In this document: positions 6,116-13,458 of the stretch, in pieces
How the letters are laid out: each line of letters opens with the position of its first letter
Numbering within the stretch: position 1 is the first letter of the stretch
Source of the DNA: an uncultured Clostridia bacterium
GTDB lineage: Bacteria; Bacillota; Clostridia; Oscillospirales; CAG-272
DNA length: 13,872 nt
Assembly: GCA_904502015.1 (NCBI GenBank)
Contig: CAJGEA010000028.1
Span: forward strand, 1-13,872
Direction: 5' to 3'
The notes under the pieces: model-generated
Seen by the model: only the letters and a program-made list of their open reading frames with translations
The model's database searches: none
Told to the model about the DNA's origin: nothing
Program-made: the position numbers and the translations under genes

Positions 6116-8527
6116 TTATCCCATAACAGACTGCGCGTAGCGCACGCCCTCCATCGCGTCGGAGGCGTACTTGTCTGCCCCGATACGGTCGGCATAATCT
6201 TGCGTCAGCACCGCGCCACCAACCATGACCTTGCAAAACGGCGCTTCGCTATGAATCAAAGCGATGGTTTCCTCCATAGACGGCACCGTAGTCGTCATCA
6301 GCGCACTGAGTCCCAGCAGAGGGGCTCGGTGCTTTTTTACGGCATCCAGCACGGCGATGGCGGGCACGTCCTTGCCGAGATCCACCACGTCAAAGCCGTA
6401 GTTTTCCAGCAGGAGCTTGACGATGTTCTTACCGATATCATGAATGTCGCCGTGTACGGTCGCCAGCACGATACATCCGTGGCTCTCTGTTTGGGTGTTG
6501 CTCGCAGACATGGCGTTTTTGATGCACTCAAACGCGCATTTGGCGGCCTCGGCGCTCATCAGAAGCTGGGGCAGATAGACGGTCTTTTGCTCAAAGCCGC
6601 GGCCTACCGTGTTCAGCGCGGGGATGATCTCGTTTTGCACTACATCCAGCGGAGGGACGCTTGCGATCAGCTCGGCCGTCAGGGAAGCTGCCTTGTCCTT
6701 GAGTCCCTTGATGATGGACAACTGCAATTCTGAGGCATAATTTTCGGGCGACTTCACGGATGCATCTGTTGCAACCGCCGCCGCAGGAGACGCCGCTACG
6801 GCAAAATCCGCCGCCTTTTCAATGTATTGCGCGCAGTTGGCGTCCAGTCCGCGCAGGGCGCGGTAGGTATAGCAGGTTTTCATCATGTCGGTCGAATAGG
6901 GGTTCATGATGGCCGCCGACAGTCCGCGCTCAAGTCCCATCGCGAAGAAGGTACTGTTGACCGCGTCGCGGCAGGGAAGTCCGAAGGATACGTTGGAAAC
7001 GCCCAGCGAGGTATGACAGCCCAGCTCGCGGCGAATCTTCTCCAGCGCGCCGAGAGTCACGCAAGCCGCGCCCGTGTCGGCGCTGATGGTCATGGCGAGG
7101 GTGTCGAAGATGATATCCTTTTTGTCAATGCCGTAGGTGCGCGCCGTATCCACAATCCGCTGCGCGATGGCGAAGCGGCCCTCAACGGTAGAGGGGATCC
7201 CGCTCTTGTCCAGCGTCAGAGCCACCACGACACCGCCGTATTTCTTGACCAGCGGGAACACAGCCGCCATGCTCTCGGCCTTTCCGTTGACCGAGTTGAC
7301 CATAGCCTTGCCGTTGTAGCGGCGCAGAGCCGCCTCCATGGCGGCGGTGTCCGATGTGTCGATTTGGAGCGGCAGGTCAGTCACGGCTTGCAGCTCGCAG
7401 ACCGTGCGTGTCAGCATCTCGCACTCGTCGATATCGGGCAGACCCACGTTCACGTCCAAAACGTGAACACCGCGCTCCTGCTGATTCAGTCCCTCGGTGA
7501 GAATGTAGTCCATATCGTTCTCCACGAGTGCCTGCTTGAAGCGCTTCTTGCCCGTGGGATTGATGCGCTCGCCAATGAGAATGGGCTCGTCACCAAACGT
7601 CACCGCGTGGGTGTAGGAAGAAATCACCGTTTTATGCTTGGGATGAATCGGGGCGGGGGCAATGCCAGACGTGGCGGCGGTCAGCGCGCGGATATAGTCG
7701 GGCGTTGTGCCACAGCAGCCGCCCATCACGCGCACACCCATGCGGCATAGCTCGGCAAGCTCCTCCGCAAACTCATCGGGGGACACGTCAAATACTGTTT
7801 TGCCGTTTTCCACGCGGGGCAGACCCGCGTTGGGCTTCATGACCACGGGGACGGATGCGACAGCCAAAAGACGTTTCGCCACGTCCGTGAGCTGCTTTGG
7901 GCCGAGCGAGCAATTCGCGCCAATAGCGTCCGCGCCCATGCCCTCCAGCATGGCCACCATGGCCTCGGGGGACGCGCCCGTCATGAGCTTGCCGTCCGCC
8001 CCGTATGCGTTGGTCACGATGACGGGCAGGTCGGAGTGCTCCTTGGCCGCCAGTAGAGCCGCTTTGGTTTCATAGCTGTCGTTCATGGTTTCGATGATGA
8101 TGAGATCCGCGCCGTACTTGACACCCAACCGAACGGTGTCGGCAAAGACCGCAACGGCGTCCTCAAAATCCAAGTCTCCCAGCGGTTTCAGGAGCTTGCC
8201 CGTCGGGCCGATGTCCAGCGCAACAAATTTTTTCTGTGGGGATGTGCTGGCCTTGGTGGCGGCACGTGCATTCTCAAACGCGGCCTTGACAATGGCGTCC
8301 AACTCGTCGGGTGAGAACTTGAGCGAGTTCGCGCCGAAGGTGTTGGTGGACACCACGTGGCTGCCCGCGTCGTAGTACGCTTGGTGGATCGCCGTGATGA
8401 CTTCGGGATGGGTGATATTCCATCGCTCGGGATGCTCGCCCGAGGCCAGACCGCGCTCCTGAAGGAGCGTACCCATACCGCCGTCCAGATACACGGTGTT
8501 ATTTTTCAACAGTTCCAAAAAATTCAT
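6116..8527 (-). CDS. metH: Cobalamin-dependent methionine synthase MetH without activation domain
   Basis: MetH moves a methyl group from methyltetrahydrofolate to homocysteine through methylcobalamin. The 803 residues hold the homocysteine-binding barrel (about 1-290) with zinc ligands C206 (GANCS) and C271/C272 (GGCCGTTP); the pterin-binding barrel (about 310-570) beginning at IGERINPTGKKRF; the helical cap (about 595-675); and the B12-binding Rossmann domain with DIHDIG (694-699), where H696 is the lower cobalt ligand. The protein stops after the B12 domain, so the C-terminal reactivation domain of the roughly 1,230-residue E. coli enzyme is absent; the upstream gene supplies it. The ATG at 8527 follows AAAGAAAGG by 11 bases, a slightly long spacer. 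It is the last gene of a metF / activation protein / metH operon. Confidence 0.96.
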   Translation of the reverse strand: MNFLELLKNNTVYLDGGMGTLLQERGLASGEHPERWNITHPEVITAIHQAYYDAGSHVVSTNTFGANSLKFSPDELDAIVKAAFENARAATKASTSPQKKFVALDIGPTGKLLKPLGDLDFEDAVAVFADTVRLGVKYGADLIIIETMNDSYETKAALLAAKEHSDLPVIVTNAYGADGKLMTGASPEAMVAMLEGMGADAIGANCSLGPKQLTDVAKRLLAVASVPVVMKPNAGLPRVENGKTVFDVSPDEFAEELAELCRMGVRVMGGCCGTTPDYIRALTAATSGIAPAPIHPKHKTVISSYTHAVTFGDEPILIGERINPTGKKRFKQALVENDMDYILTEGLNQQERGVHVLDVNVGLPDIDECEMLTRTVCELQAVTDLPLQIDTSDTAAMEAALRRYNGKAMVNSVNGKAESMAAVFPLVKKYGGVVVALTLDKSGIPSTVEGRFAIAQRIVDTARTYGIDKKDIIFDTLAMTISADTGAACVTLGALEKIRRELGCHTSLGVSNVSFGLPCRDAVNSTFFAMGLERGLSAAIMNPYSTDMMKTCYTYRALRGLDANCAQYIEKAADFAVAASPAAAVATDASVKSPENYASELQLSIIKGLKDKAASLTAELIASVPPLDVVQNEIIPALNTVGRGFEQKTVYLPQLLMSAEAAKCAFECIKNAMSASNTQTESHGCIVLATVHGDIHDIGKNIVKLLLENYGFDVVDLGKDVPAIAVLDAVKKHRAPLLGLSALMTTTVPSMEETIALIHSEAPFCKVMVGGAVLTQDYADRIGADKYASDAMEGVRYAQSVMG

Positions 8528-8563
8528 AGATCGAAATGCCTTTCTTTTTGTGGCAAAGTAGTT

Positions 8564-9148
8564 TTAACGGATCCCCACGAACGCCGTCACCGACTTGGAG
8601 GGCGACATGAGCAGGCTGTCGTTGAGCGTCAGCCCAATGCGGCGAGGGCAATCGAGAATGGCGAATATGTCCTTCTGCGCGTCCAGCGGCAGATCGCCGT
8701 ATCCCGCGCTGAAGCGCGGCGTGAGGGGCGCGCCGTATTCCTTGCTAAGATCGGTGCAGAATGCATGGCATAGCGACTCGATGCGCTCCGCGCCAATGGC
8801 CTGCATCATGAGCGCGCGGGCAGGGGAGAGAACCCCGTATCGCGCAATGCGGCGGTCAAGCTCCACGCCCACCGTCGCGCCAAACAGCACGACCGCTATA
8901 CAGTCGTTCAAAAGATGCTTGAGCTGGCGGGATACATCCGTGAATGGAAGGAGCGTTTGTTCATCCAACTCACAGTAGCATACCTTGTAGGTCAAGCTTC
9001 CGCCAATCTCAACCAGGCAATCGCGCATCAGCGCCACGGTCGCCTCGTCGGCTCGGCTTGACACACACCCCGCATACCGCAGGATCTCGCGCTCCGAGAC
9101 GGGCGGCGAGGCATACTCCCGCGTCAGTACTGTGATCGCGGAGCTCAT
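8564..9148 (-). CDS. Free-standing methionine synthase activation-domain protein
   Basis: The 194-residue protein matches the C-terminal activation domain of MetH (Pfam PF02965) as a separate polypeptide. The SAM-binding signature RFSAGYGDLP (145-154) aligns with the E. coli MetH segment holding R1134 and Y1139, and IGLTLNDSLLMSPSKSV (171-187) aligns with the TESFAMWPGASVSG region. In the full enzyme this domain binds SAM and lets cob(II)alamin be reductively remethylated after accidental oxidation. Thermotoga maritima has the same split arrangement (TM0268/TM0269). Here the ATG overlaps the metF stop as ATGA, showing translational coupling, and metH starts 36 bases downstream. A reductant such as flavodoxin would also be needed and is not encoded in the window. 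Confidence 0.88.
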   Translation of the reverse strand: MSSAITVLTREYASPPVSEREILRYAGCVSSRADEATVALMRDCLVEIGGSLTYKVCYCELDEQTLLPFTDVSRQLKHLLNDCIAVVLFGATVGVELDRRIARYGVLSPARALMMQAIGAERIESLCHAFCTDLSKEYGAPLTPRFSAGYGDLPLDAQKDIFAILDCPRRIGLTLNDSLLMSPSKSVTAFVGIR

Positions 9149-10023
9149 TTGTTCAGTATATCCGACAGATTGCTCTGGATCTTCATGGCAACGTCGGGCT
9201 TGTTCATGGTGTATACGTGGACGTTGGTGATGCCGTTGGCAAAGAGGTCGATGATCTGGTCGGTGGCGTAGGCAATGCCCGCCTGCTTCATAGCATCGGG
9301 ATCCGAGCCGAATTTGTCCACAAGGCTCTTGAATCTCTGGGGCATGAACGAGCCCGAAAGCTTGAGCGCGCGTTCTACCTGATTCGCGCCCGTGATGGGC
9401 ATGATACCGGGGATAATGGGCACCGTGATGCCCGCCTCGCGGATCTTGTAGAGAAAATTGTAGAGCAGGTTGTTGTCAAAAAACATCTGCGTGGTCAGGA
9501 AATCACAGCCTGCATCCACTTTTTCGTGCAGACGGCGGATATCCTCTTTTTGGTTGGTGCTCTCGGGATGGATCTCGGGGTAGCACGCGCCGCCGATGCA
9601 GAAATCGGGGTCGGCCTCCTTGAGCTCGCGGACGAGGTCAACGGCGTAGCGGTAGTCCCAGCCGCTGCGGTCGGCGTCCAGTAGATCCTTGGGGATATCG
9701 CCGCGCAAAGCCATGATGTTCTGAATACCCGCGGCGCGAATATCGGCAATGCGCTCGCGGATGGTCTCTCGCGTGGAGGAAACGCAGGTCAGATGCGCCA
9801 GCGTAGGCACACCGTAGGCGGATTTGATGTTTCTCGCAATATCCAGCGTGTATTGGCTAGTTCCGCCGCCTGCGCCGTACGTAACGCTCATAAATGCGGG
9901 ACTAAGCTTGGCGATCTCCTCGGTGGCCACCTTTACGCTCTCAAACGAGGTCTCGGTCTTGGGAGGGAACACCTCAAAGGAAAGCGACAACGTGTTTTTC
10001 GTAATCAGATCAATAATTTTCAT
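9145..10023 (-). CDS. metF: 5,10-methylenetetrahydrofolate reductase
   Basis: MetF reduces methylenetetrahydrofolate to methyltetrahydrofolate, the methyl donor used by MetH, with flavin as cofactor. The 292-residue protein shows SFEVFPPK (15-22), in which E17 corresponds to the catalytic Glu28 of E. coli MetF, then MSVTYGAGG, ALRGDIPKD, the CYPEIHPES folate/flavin segment, FLTTQMFFDN and IIPGIMPI, all in the family order. The ATG at 10023 has GGAG 6 bases upstream; an in-frame upstream ATG lies before the promoter's -10 region ends and is unlikely. It is the first gene of the met operon and overlaps the activation-protein gene by 4 bp. The leader is only about 20 bases, so no SAM or cobalamin riboswitch fits there. 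Confidence 0.96.
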   Translation of the reverse strand: MKIIDLITKNTLSLSFEVFPPKTETSFESVKVATEEIAKLSPAFMSVTYGAGGGTSQYTLDIARNIKSAYGVPTLAHLTCVSSTRETIRERIADIRAAGIQNIMALRGDIPKDLLDADRSGWDYRYAVDLVRELKEADPDFCIGGACYPEIHPESTNQKEDIRRLHEKVDAGCDFLTTQMFFDNNLLYNFLYKIREAGITVPIIPGIMPITGANQVERALKLSGSFMPQRFKSLVDKFGSDPDAMKQAGIAYATDQIIDLFANGITNVHVYTMNKPDVAMKIQSNLSDILNK

Positions 10024-10052
10024 AACCTTCTCCGATCGGTAAAATCCCATAT

Positions 10053-10081
10053 ATTATATCATAAATACGTGAAAATCGCAA
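10053..10081 (-). promoter_or_regulatory. Promoter for the metF / activation / metH operon
   Basis: On the minus strand TTGCGA (10076-10081, four of six consensus bases) and a perfect TATAAT (10053-10058) are 17 bp apart, and TGA precedes TATAAT, giving an extended -10. The weaker -35 next to a tandem repeat suits an activated or otherwise regulated promoter. Confidence 0.7.
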
Positions 10082-10085
10082 GAGC

Positions 10086-10130
10086 TTACCGAAAAAAACA
10101 AAGGTATATTACCGAAAAAACAAAGGTATA
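10086..10130. repeat. Two tandem 22-23 bp repeats between divergent promoters (candidate operator)
   Basis: A 23-bp unit (10086-10108) beginning TTACCG, with an A-tract and ending CAAAGGTATA, is followed directly by a 22-bp copy (10109-10130) that differs only by one A fewer in the tract. Each unit holds a short dyad, TACC...GGTA. The array begins 4 bp from the met -35 box and ends 10 bp from the -35 box of the WYL operon, so one bound protein could affect both promoters. Confidence 0.65.
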
Positions 10131-10140
10131 TTTGCAGTCA

Positions 10141-10169
10141 TTGACAATTTTCGCGTGTCATGATATAAT
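10141..10169 (+). promoter_or_regulatory. Consensus sigma-A promoter for the WYL-protein operon
   Basis: TTGACA (10141-10146) and TATAAT (10164-10169), both perfect, lie 17 bp apart, with an extended TG at 10161-10162. Transcription should start near 10176, about 50 bases before the GTG start. A promoter this strong normally needs repression, for which the adjacent repeats are candidates. Confidence 0.85.
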
Positions 10170-10227
10170 ACATGCGAAGATACTCATTGTGTGAGGAAAT
10201 CAAAAGTCAAGGAAAGGAGGAAGCCTT

Positions 10228-11502
10228 GTGTCCACGTACAGCGAGCTTATCAAAAATTTTGAAAAGATCCGTGCCTATATGCGCGACTTTTACGTTTACG
10301 GATTCAGAAAACGCGCCGATTACGGCGCAAGCCCCAAAGTCACGAAAAGCGCCCGCTCCTATGACGACGAGCGCCGCCGCATTGAAAGCTGGCTGGGCGA
10401 CCACATGAGCTTCGTCCGCACCCCCGAGGGTAAGAGCGTTTTCATTTCCATCGACAGCCGCACCATCAGCCATAATCCCTTCTACAACGCATGGAAGGCG
10501 AAAAGCTTTACCGACGGGGATATCACCCTGCATTTCGTGCTTTTCGATATTCTGCACGATCCCGCGGAGCGGCGTACCGTGACCGAGCTGCTTTGTGAGA
10601 TCGACGAGAAATATTTGTCGGGATTTGAAGAGCCCATGATGTTCGACGAATCCACCGTCCGCAAAAAGCTGAAGGAATACTGCGAGGCGGGCATTATCAC
10701 GGCGGAAAAGGAAGGACGCAAGATGTACTACCGCCGAACCGAGGGCGCGGACGTCTCGGAGCTCGAGGATGCCCTGCAGTATTTCTCCGAGGTTGCCCCC
10801 TGCGGCGTGATCGGGGCGTTTCTGCTGGATAAGTTCCCTCGCGGTACCGATACGTTTGCCTTCAAGCATCATTATATAACCGGTGCGATCGACAGCGGCG
10901 TTCTTGCGGCGCTTTTCACGGCTATGCGAGAGAGGCGCGTGGTGACCGTATCCAACATCAGCCGTCGGGAAAATATGCCCCGAAAAGCCCGCATCATACC
11001 CCTGCGTATCCTTGTCAGCGTGCAGAGCGGCAGACAGCATCTCGTCGCGTACCTGCCCGAGTATAACCAGTTTCAATCCTACCGTATCGATTATCTGTCT
11101 GGCGTCAAGCTCGAGGAACCCACACCGCGGTTTGACGAGCTTCGCGCCGAGCTTGACCGTATGCAGAGCCATATGTGGGGTGTCAGCACGAAACGCAATA
11201 AGTGGGGCGAGGAGCATCTTGAGCACGTGGAATTCACGGTCAGGGTGGAGGATCATGAGGCATATATCGTCAGACGTCTTGAGCGCGAAAAGCGCATCGG
11301 CACGGTGGAGAGGCTGGATGACCATACCTACCGCTTCTCGGCCGACGTCTACGATTCGGGCGAGCTGATTCCGTGGATCCGGACGTTCATCTGCCGCATT
11401 GAAAAAATGAATTTTTCCGATAGAACACAGGAAAACCAATTCAAAAAAGACCTTGAAGCCATGTACCGTATGTACGGTATTGATGGGGAGGTGAGCGAGT
11501 GA
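10228..11502 (+). CDS. WYL-domain transcriptional regulator with winged helix, first of a pair
   Basis: A 424-residue protein. A winged-helix DNA-binding region is likely at about 115-170 (RTVTELLCEID, then STVRKKLKEYCEAGII and a YYRR wing). The WYL ligand-sensing region is at about 235-300, with IPLRILVSVQSGRQHLVAYL and SYRIDYLSGVK in place of the usual core, and a C-terminal WCX-like extension runs to about 395. WYL proteins are regulators or effector modules thought to sense nucleic acids or nucleotides. The first 110 residues are a family-specific extension I do not recognise. The GTG at 10228 lies 7 bases after AAAGGAGG. The gene overlaps the next by 4 bp (GTGA). The target genes are unknown; autoregulation through the repeats upstream is a reasonable guess. 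Confidence 0.8.
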   Translation: MSTYSELIKNFEKIRAYMRDFYVYGFRKRADYGASPKVTKSARSYDDERRRIESWLGDHMSFVRTPEGKSVFISIDSRTISHNPFYNAWKAKSFTDGDITLHFVLFDILHDPAERRTVTELLCEIDEKYLSGFEEPMMFDESTVRKKLKEYCEAGIITAEKEGRKMYYRRTEGADVSELEDALQYFSEVAPCGVIGAFLLDKFPRGTDTFAFKHHYITGAIDSGVLAALFTAMRERRVVTVSNISRRENMPRKARIIPLRILVSVQSGRQHLVAYLPEYNQFQSYRIDYLSGVKLEEPTPRFDELRAELDRMQSHMWGVSTKRNKWGEEHLEHVEFTVRVEDHEAYIVRRLEREKRIGTVERLDDHTYRFSADVYDSGELIPWIRTFICRIEKMNFSDRTQENQFKKDLEAMYRMYGIDGEVSE

Positions 11503-12410
11503 TATTCAGTGAGCTGTATTCCGCGTATTACAATACCGTTGCCGCCATCATTTCACGCATTCTGGACGGCGAGCATTCCGAGAGGGAGCTGCAAAGGATC
11601 GTTTCCGAGCGGGCGTTCGGCGAGAGCGTGCTGACCATTATGCCGTCTCTCAAAAGCGAAAAGTGGCAGCTCGTCCATGCGGATATGACCACCGCGCTGG
11701 TACACGCGCCCACAATGCCGCTGACCACCCTGCAAAAGCAATGGCTCAAGGCCATCTCCCTTGACCCCCGCGTGAGGCTGTTTGACGTGGCATTCCCCCA
11801 TCTTGACGGTGTGGAGCCGCTGTTTACCCCTGCGGATTATTACGTGTACGATCGGTACAGCGACGGCGATCCATTTGAGGATGAGGAATACATACGGCAA
11901 TTCCGAGTCATTCTGGCGGCGATCCGGCAGGGGGAACAGATCAAATTTGAGATGACCAACCGAAACGGAAATACCATGTTCGTTCGGTGTCGCCCCGTGA
12001 AGCTGGAATACTCCGAGAAGGATGACAAGTTTCGGGTGCTCACGGCGGGGTGGCGCTCGGTATCCACCGTCAATCTGTCGAAGATCCGCGCCTGCGTCCC
12101 CTATACGGGAGAAAGACCGTCAGAGGGCGAGGTGCGTCCCGCGCAATACGATACCATTACCTTGAAGGTGGTGGACGAGCGGAACGCGCTTGAGCGGGTG
12201 CTGCTCCACTTTGCCCACTTTGAAAAGCAAGCCGAGAAGCTGGGGCGAAAGACCTACCTGTTGAGGATCCGATATGACCGCGATGACGAATCCGAATTGG
12301 TCATACGTGTTCTGTCCTTTGGCCCGATGGTGGAGGTTATCGGCTCGGAATCGTTCCAAAAACTCGTCATTGAAAAACTGAAAAAACAGAAAAACTGCGG
12401 ATTCAGATAG
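11499..12410 (+). CDS. WYL-domain protein, second of a pair
   Basis: A 303-residue protein. The WYL-like core lies at about 150-200 (FVRCRPVKLEYSEKDDKF, then LTAGWRSVSTVNLSKI), followed by a WCX-type C-terminal domain at about 218-295 ending in the characteristic VIGSESFQKLVIEKLKKQ. A segment near 22-80 could be a degenerate winged helix, but no confident recognition helix is visible, so DNA binding may depend on the first protein. Its GTG start (7 bases after GGAGG) is inside the end of the previous gene, implying coupled translation and equal amounts, hence a likely heteromeric regulator, comparable in logic to PafB-PafC of actinobacteria (inference). A strong terminator starts at the base after its stop codon. 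Confidence 0.78.
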   Translation: MIFSELYSAYYNTVAAIISRILDGEHSERELQRIVSERAFGESVLTIMPSLKSEKWQLVHADMTTALVHAPTMPLTTLQKQWLKAISLDPRVRLFDVAFPHLDGVEPLFTPADYYVYDRYSDGDPFEDEEYIRQFRVILAAIRQGEQIKFEMTNRNGNTMFVRCRPVKLEYSEKDDKFRVLTAGWRSVSTVNLSKIRACVPYTGERPSEGEVRPAQYDTITLKVVDERNALERVLLHFAHFEKQAEKLGRKTYLLRIRYDRDDESELVIRVLSFGPMVEVIGSESFQKLVIEKLKKQKNCGFR

Positions 12411-12438
12411 CAAAAAGCCCCCGAAAGGGGGCTTTTTG
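12411..12438 (+). terminator. Rho-independent terminator of the WYL operon
   Basis: A 12-bp perfect stem (CAAAAAGCCCCC with GGGGGCTTTTTG) surrounds a GAAA tetraloop, and the T-run is part of the 3' arm. It begins immediately after the TAG stop of the second WYL gene. Confidence 0.9.
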
Positions 12439-12452
12439 CGTTTGACTCGAAT

Positions 12453-12484
12453 AGGTGCAAAGGTGCAAATTGGGGCTCAATTTG
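12453..12484. repeat. Tandem octamer and small dyad in the intergenic region
   Basis: AGGTGCAA occurs twice in tandem (12453-12468), followed at once by an inverted repeat CAAATT / AATTTG (12466-12471 and 12479-12484). It lies where the GC-rich part of the window ends. Its function is unknown, and it could be chance. The rest of the stretch up to the HU promoter shows nothing else I can name. Confidence 0.3.
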
Positions 12485-12617
12485 TAGAAAAACCTGTGTG
12501 CGCCGTTGAGTTCGCAGCTTTTTTTCCGTGAATAGCGGTGGATAGAATGGTAAAATATGCTTGCAAGGTTACTTCAAGCCGGTGTTTGAGTCAATCCTTC
12601 ACAGCGGTGCACGAGGA

Positions 12618-12623
12618 TATAAT
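12618..12623 (+). promoter_or_regulatory. -10 box for the HU gene
   Basis: A perfect TATAAT lies 28 bases before the HU start codon. There is no good -35 hexamer at 16-18 bp spacing, so the call rests on the -10 box and its distance to a strong ribosome binding site. Confidence 0.45.
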
Positions 12624-12651
12624 ATTTGAAAAATCTGAAAGGAGAGCTATT

Positions 12652-12927
12652 ATGAACAAGACTGATTTGATCAATGTAGTTGCTGCCAATGCAGGCGTTT
12701 CAAAAAAAGACGCCGAGGCTGTTATCAAAGCGACACTTGATGCGATCACTACCGCTATGACAAACGGTGAATGTGTTCAGCTTCTCGGCTTCGGAGCCTT
12801 TGAGGTTCGTGAACGTGCGGAACGTACAGGACACAACCCCAAAACAGGCGAGGCGGTTAAGATTGCCGCGTGCAAAACACCCGTATTCAAGCCGGGCAAG
12901 CCCTTAAAGGATGCCGTAAATAAGTAG
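12652..12927 (+). CDS. hup: HU-family DNA-binding protein
   Basis: HU is a small dimeric nucleoid protein that bends and compacts DNA and assists replication, repair and recombination. The 91-residue length is typical. The protein has the MNKTDLINVVAANAGVSKKD start, a dimer-forming helical part, GFGAFEVRERAERTGHNPKTGE (about 46-67; the DNA-binding arm with its conserved RxGxNPxTGE pattern) and the C-terminal AACKTPVFKPGKPLKDAVN. ATG 12652 follows AAAGGAG by 7 bases; the open frame continues upstream, but that part is unlike the family. The codon use is more AT-rich than in the genes to the left, suggesting either high expression or a different origin. The stop codon overlaps the GTG of the next gene by one base. 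Confidence 0.95.
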   Translation: MNKTDLINVVAANAGVSKKDAEAVIKATLDAITTAMTNGECVQLLGFGAFEVRERAERTGHNPKTGEAVKIAACKTPVFKPGKPLKDAVNK

Positions 12928-13295
12928 TGTATCTCAAAGCCAATCCCGACGTGCTTGCTGAGAATAACAATCAAGAAGTATATGATGAGGTTGCAAGGAT
13001 ACAAACAGATATGTACCTGCGCCGCAATCCCGATCAGACACGCGAAGAAGCGTTCAGTACACAAGATTTTATTTCGGACTTAGAAGCCAAGTACAATGCG
13101 GATGATTATTATTTTGAGCAAGAGCTGATGGACTTGTTCAGAGCAAGCGTAGAGCATAATCAAGCGTGGGGAGCGATGCTGTTCTTGGAACTGCGCTTTT
13201 ACTCGTGTATGCCCGAGAGCTACACAAAATCAGTACGCAATATGGTGCTTGCCGAGGAAGAAGCAGAGCGCAACTTGGCACAAGCCAATACATAA
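12927..13295 (+). CDS. Hypothetical acidic helical protein, possibly coupled to HU
   Basis: The 122-residue product is acidic and appears mostly helical, with no signal peptide or membrane segment. It contains DVLAENNNQEVYDEVARIQ, a central EAKYNADDYYFEQELMDLF, and a C-terminal amphipathic run of Glu/Ala residues. I recognise no family. The GTG start shares one base with the HU stop codon (TAGTG) and has no ribosome binding site at normal distance (AAAGGA is 15 bases away), so translation would depend on ribosomes finishing HU. An alternative start is the ATG near 13011. An in-frame stop lies just upstream of the GTG, so if this is a remnant of a longer protein its beginning has been lost. 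After its stop, the same frame offers a 20-codon ATG open frame (13299-13361) without a binding site. Confidence 0.55.
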   Translation: MYLKANPDVLAENNNQEVYDEVARIQTDMYLRRNPDQTREEAFSTQDFISDLEAKYNADDYYFEQELMDLFRASVEHNQAWGAMLFLELRFYSCMPESYTKSVRNMVLAEEEAERNLAQANT

Positions 13296-13382
13296 CAGAT
13301 GGAATGTAAAATTAAGGATTTCTATGAGCGTGAATTGATTATAGAAGCCTATTTCAGATAGCACAAACCAAGCTTGAATAAT

Positions 13383-13437
13383 AAAAAAGTGCATAAAGAC
13401 CGGGGATTTAGCCCTGAGATCTTTATGCGCATTTTTT
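13383..13437. terminator. Bidirectional hairpin terminator
   Basis: GTGCATAAAGA (13389-13399) pairs with TCTTTATGCGC (13420-13430) with one G-T wobble, with further GGG/CCC pairing inside. The A-run on the left (13383-13388) and T-run on the right (13432-13437) provide a U-tract on either strand. It can end the HU transcript and also a minus-strand transcript arriving from 13629. Confidence 0.75.
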
Positions 13438-13458
13438 GCATTGTAAAAATAAAGATAT

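Noticed and set aside
6107..7750. Several plus-strand open frames across metH
   Set aside because: They are shadows of the metH reading frame, which carries zinc, pterin and B12 motifs in order.
10024..10080. SAM or cobalamin riboswitch in front of metF
   Set aside because: The predicted start near 10046 leaves only about 20 leader bases, too few for either riboswitch.
10207..11439. Long antisense open frame opposite the first WYL gene
   Set aside because: The plus strand has a consensus promoter, strong ribosome binding site and domain matches; the antisense frame would end inside that promoter leader.
12495..12535. Second terminator (weak TGCG/CGCA stem before a T-run)
   Set aside because: Only a 4-bp stem with a 10-base loop; too weak to call, and a strong terminator already lies at 12411-12438.
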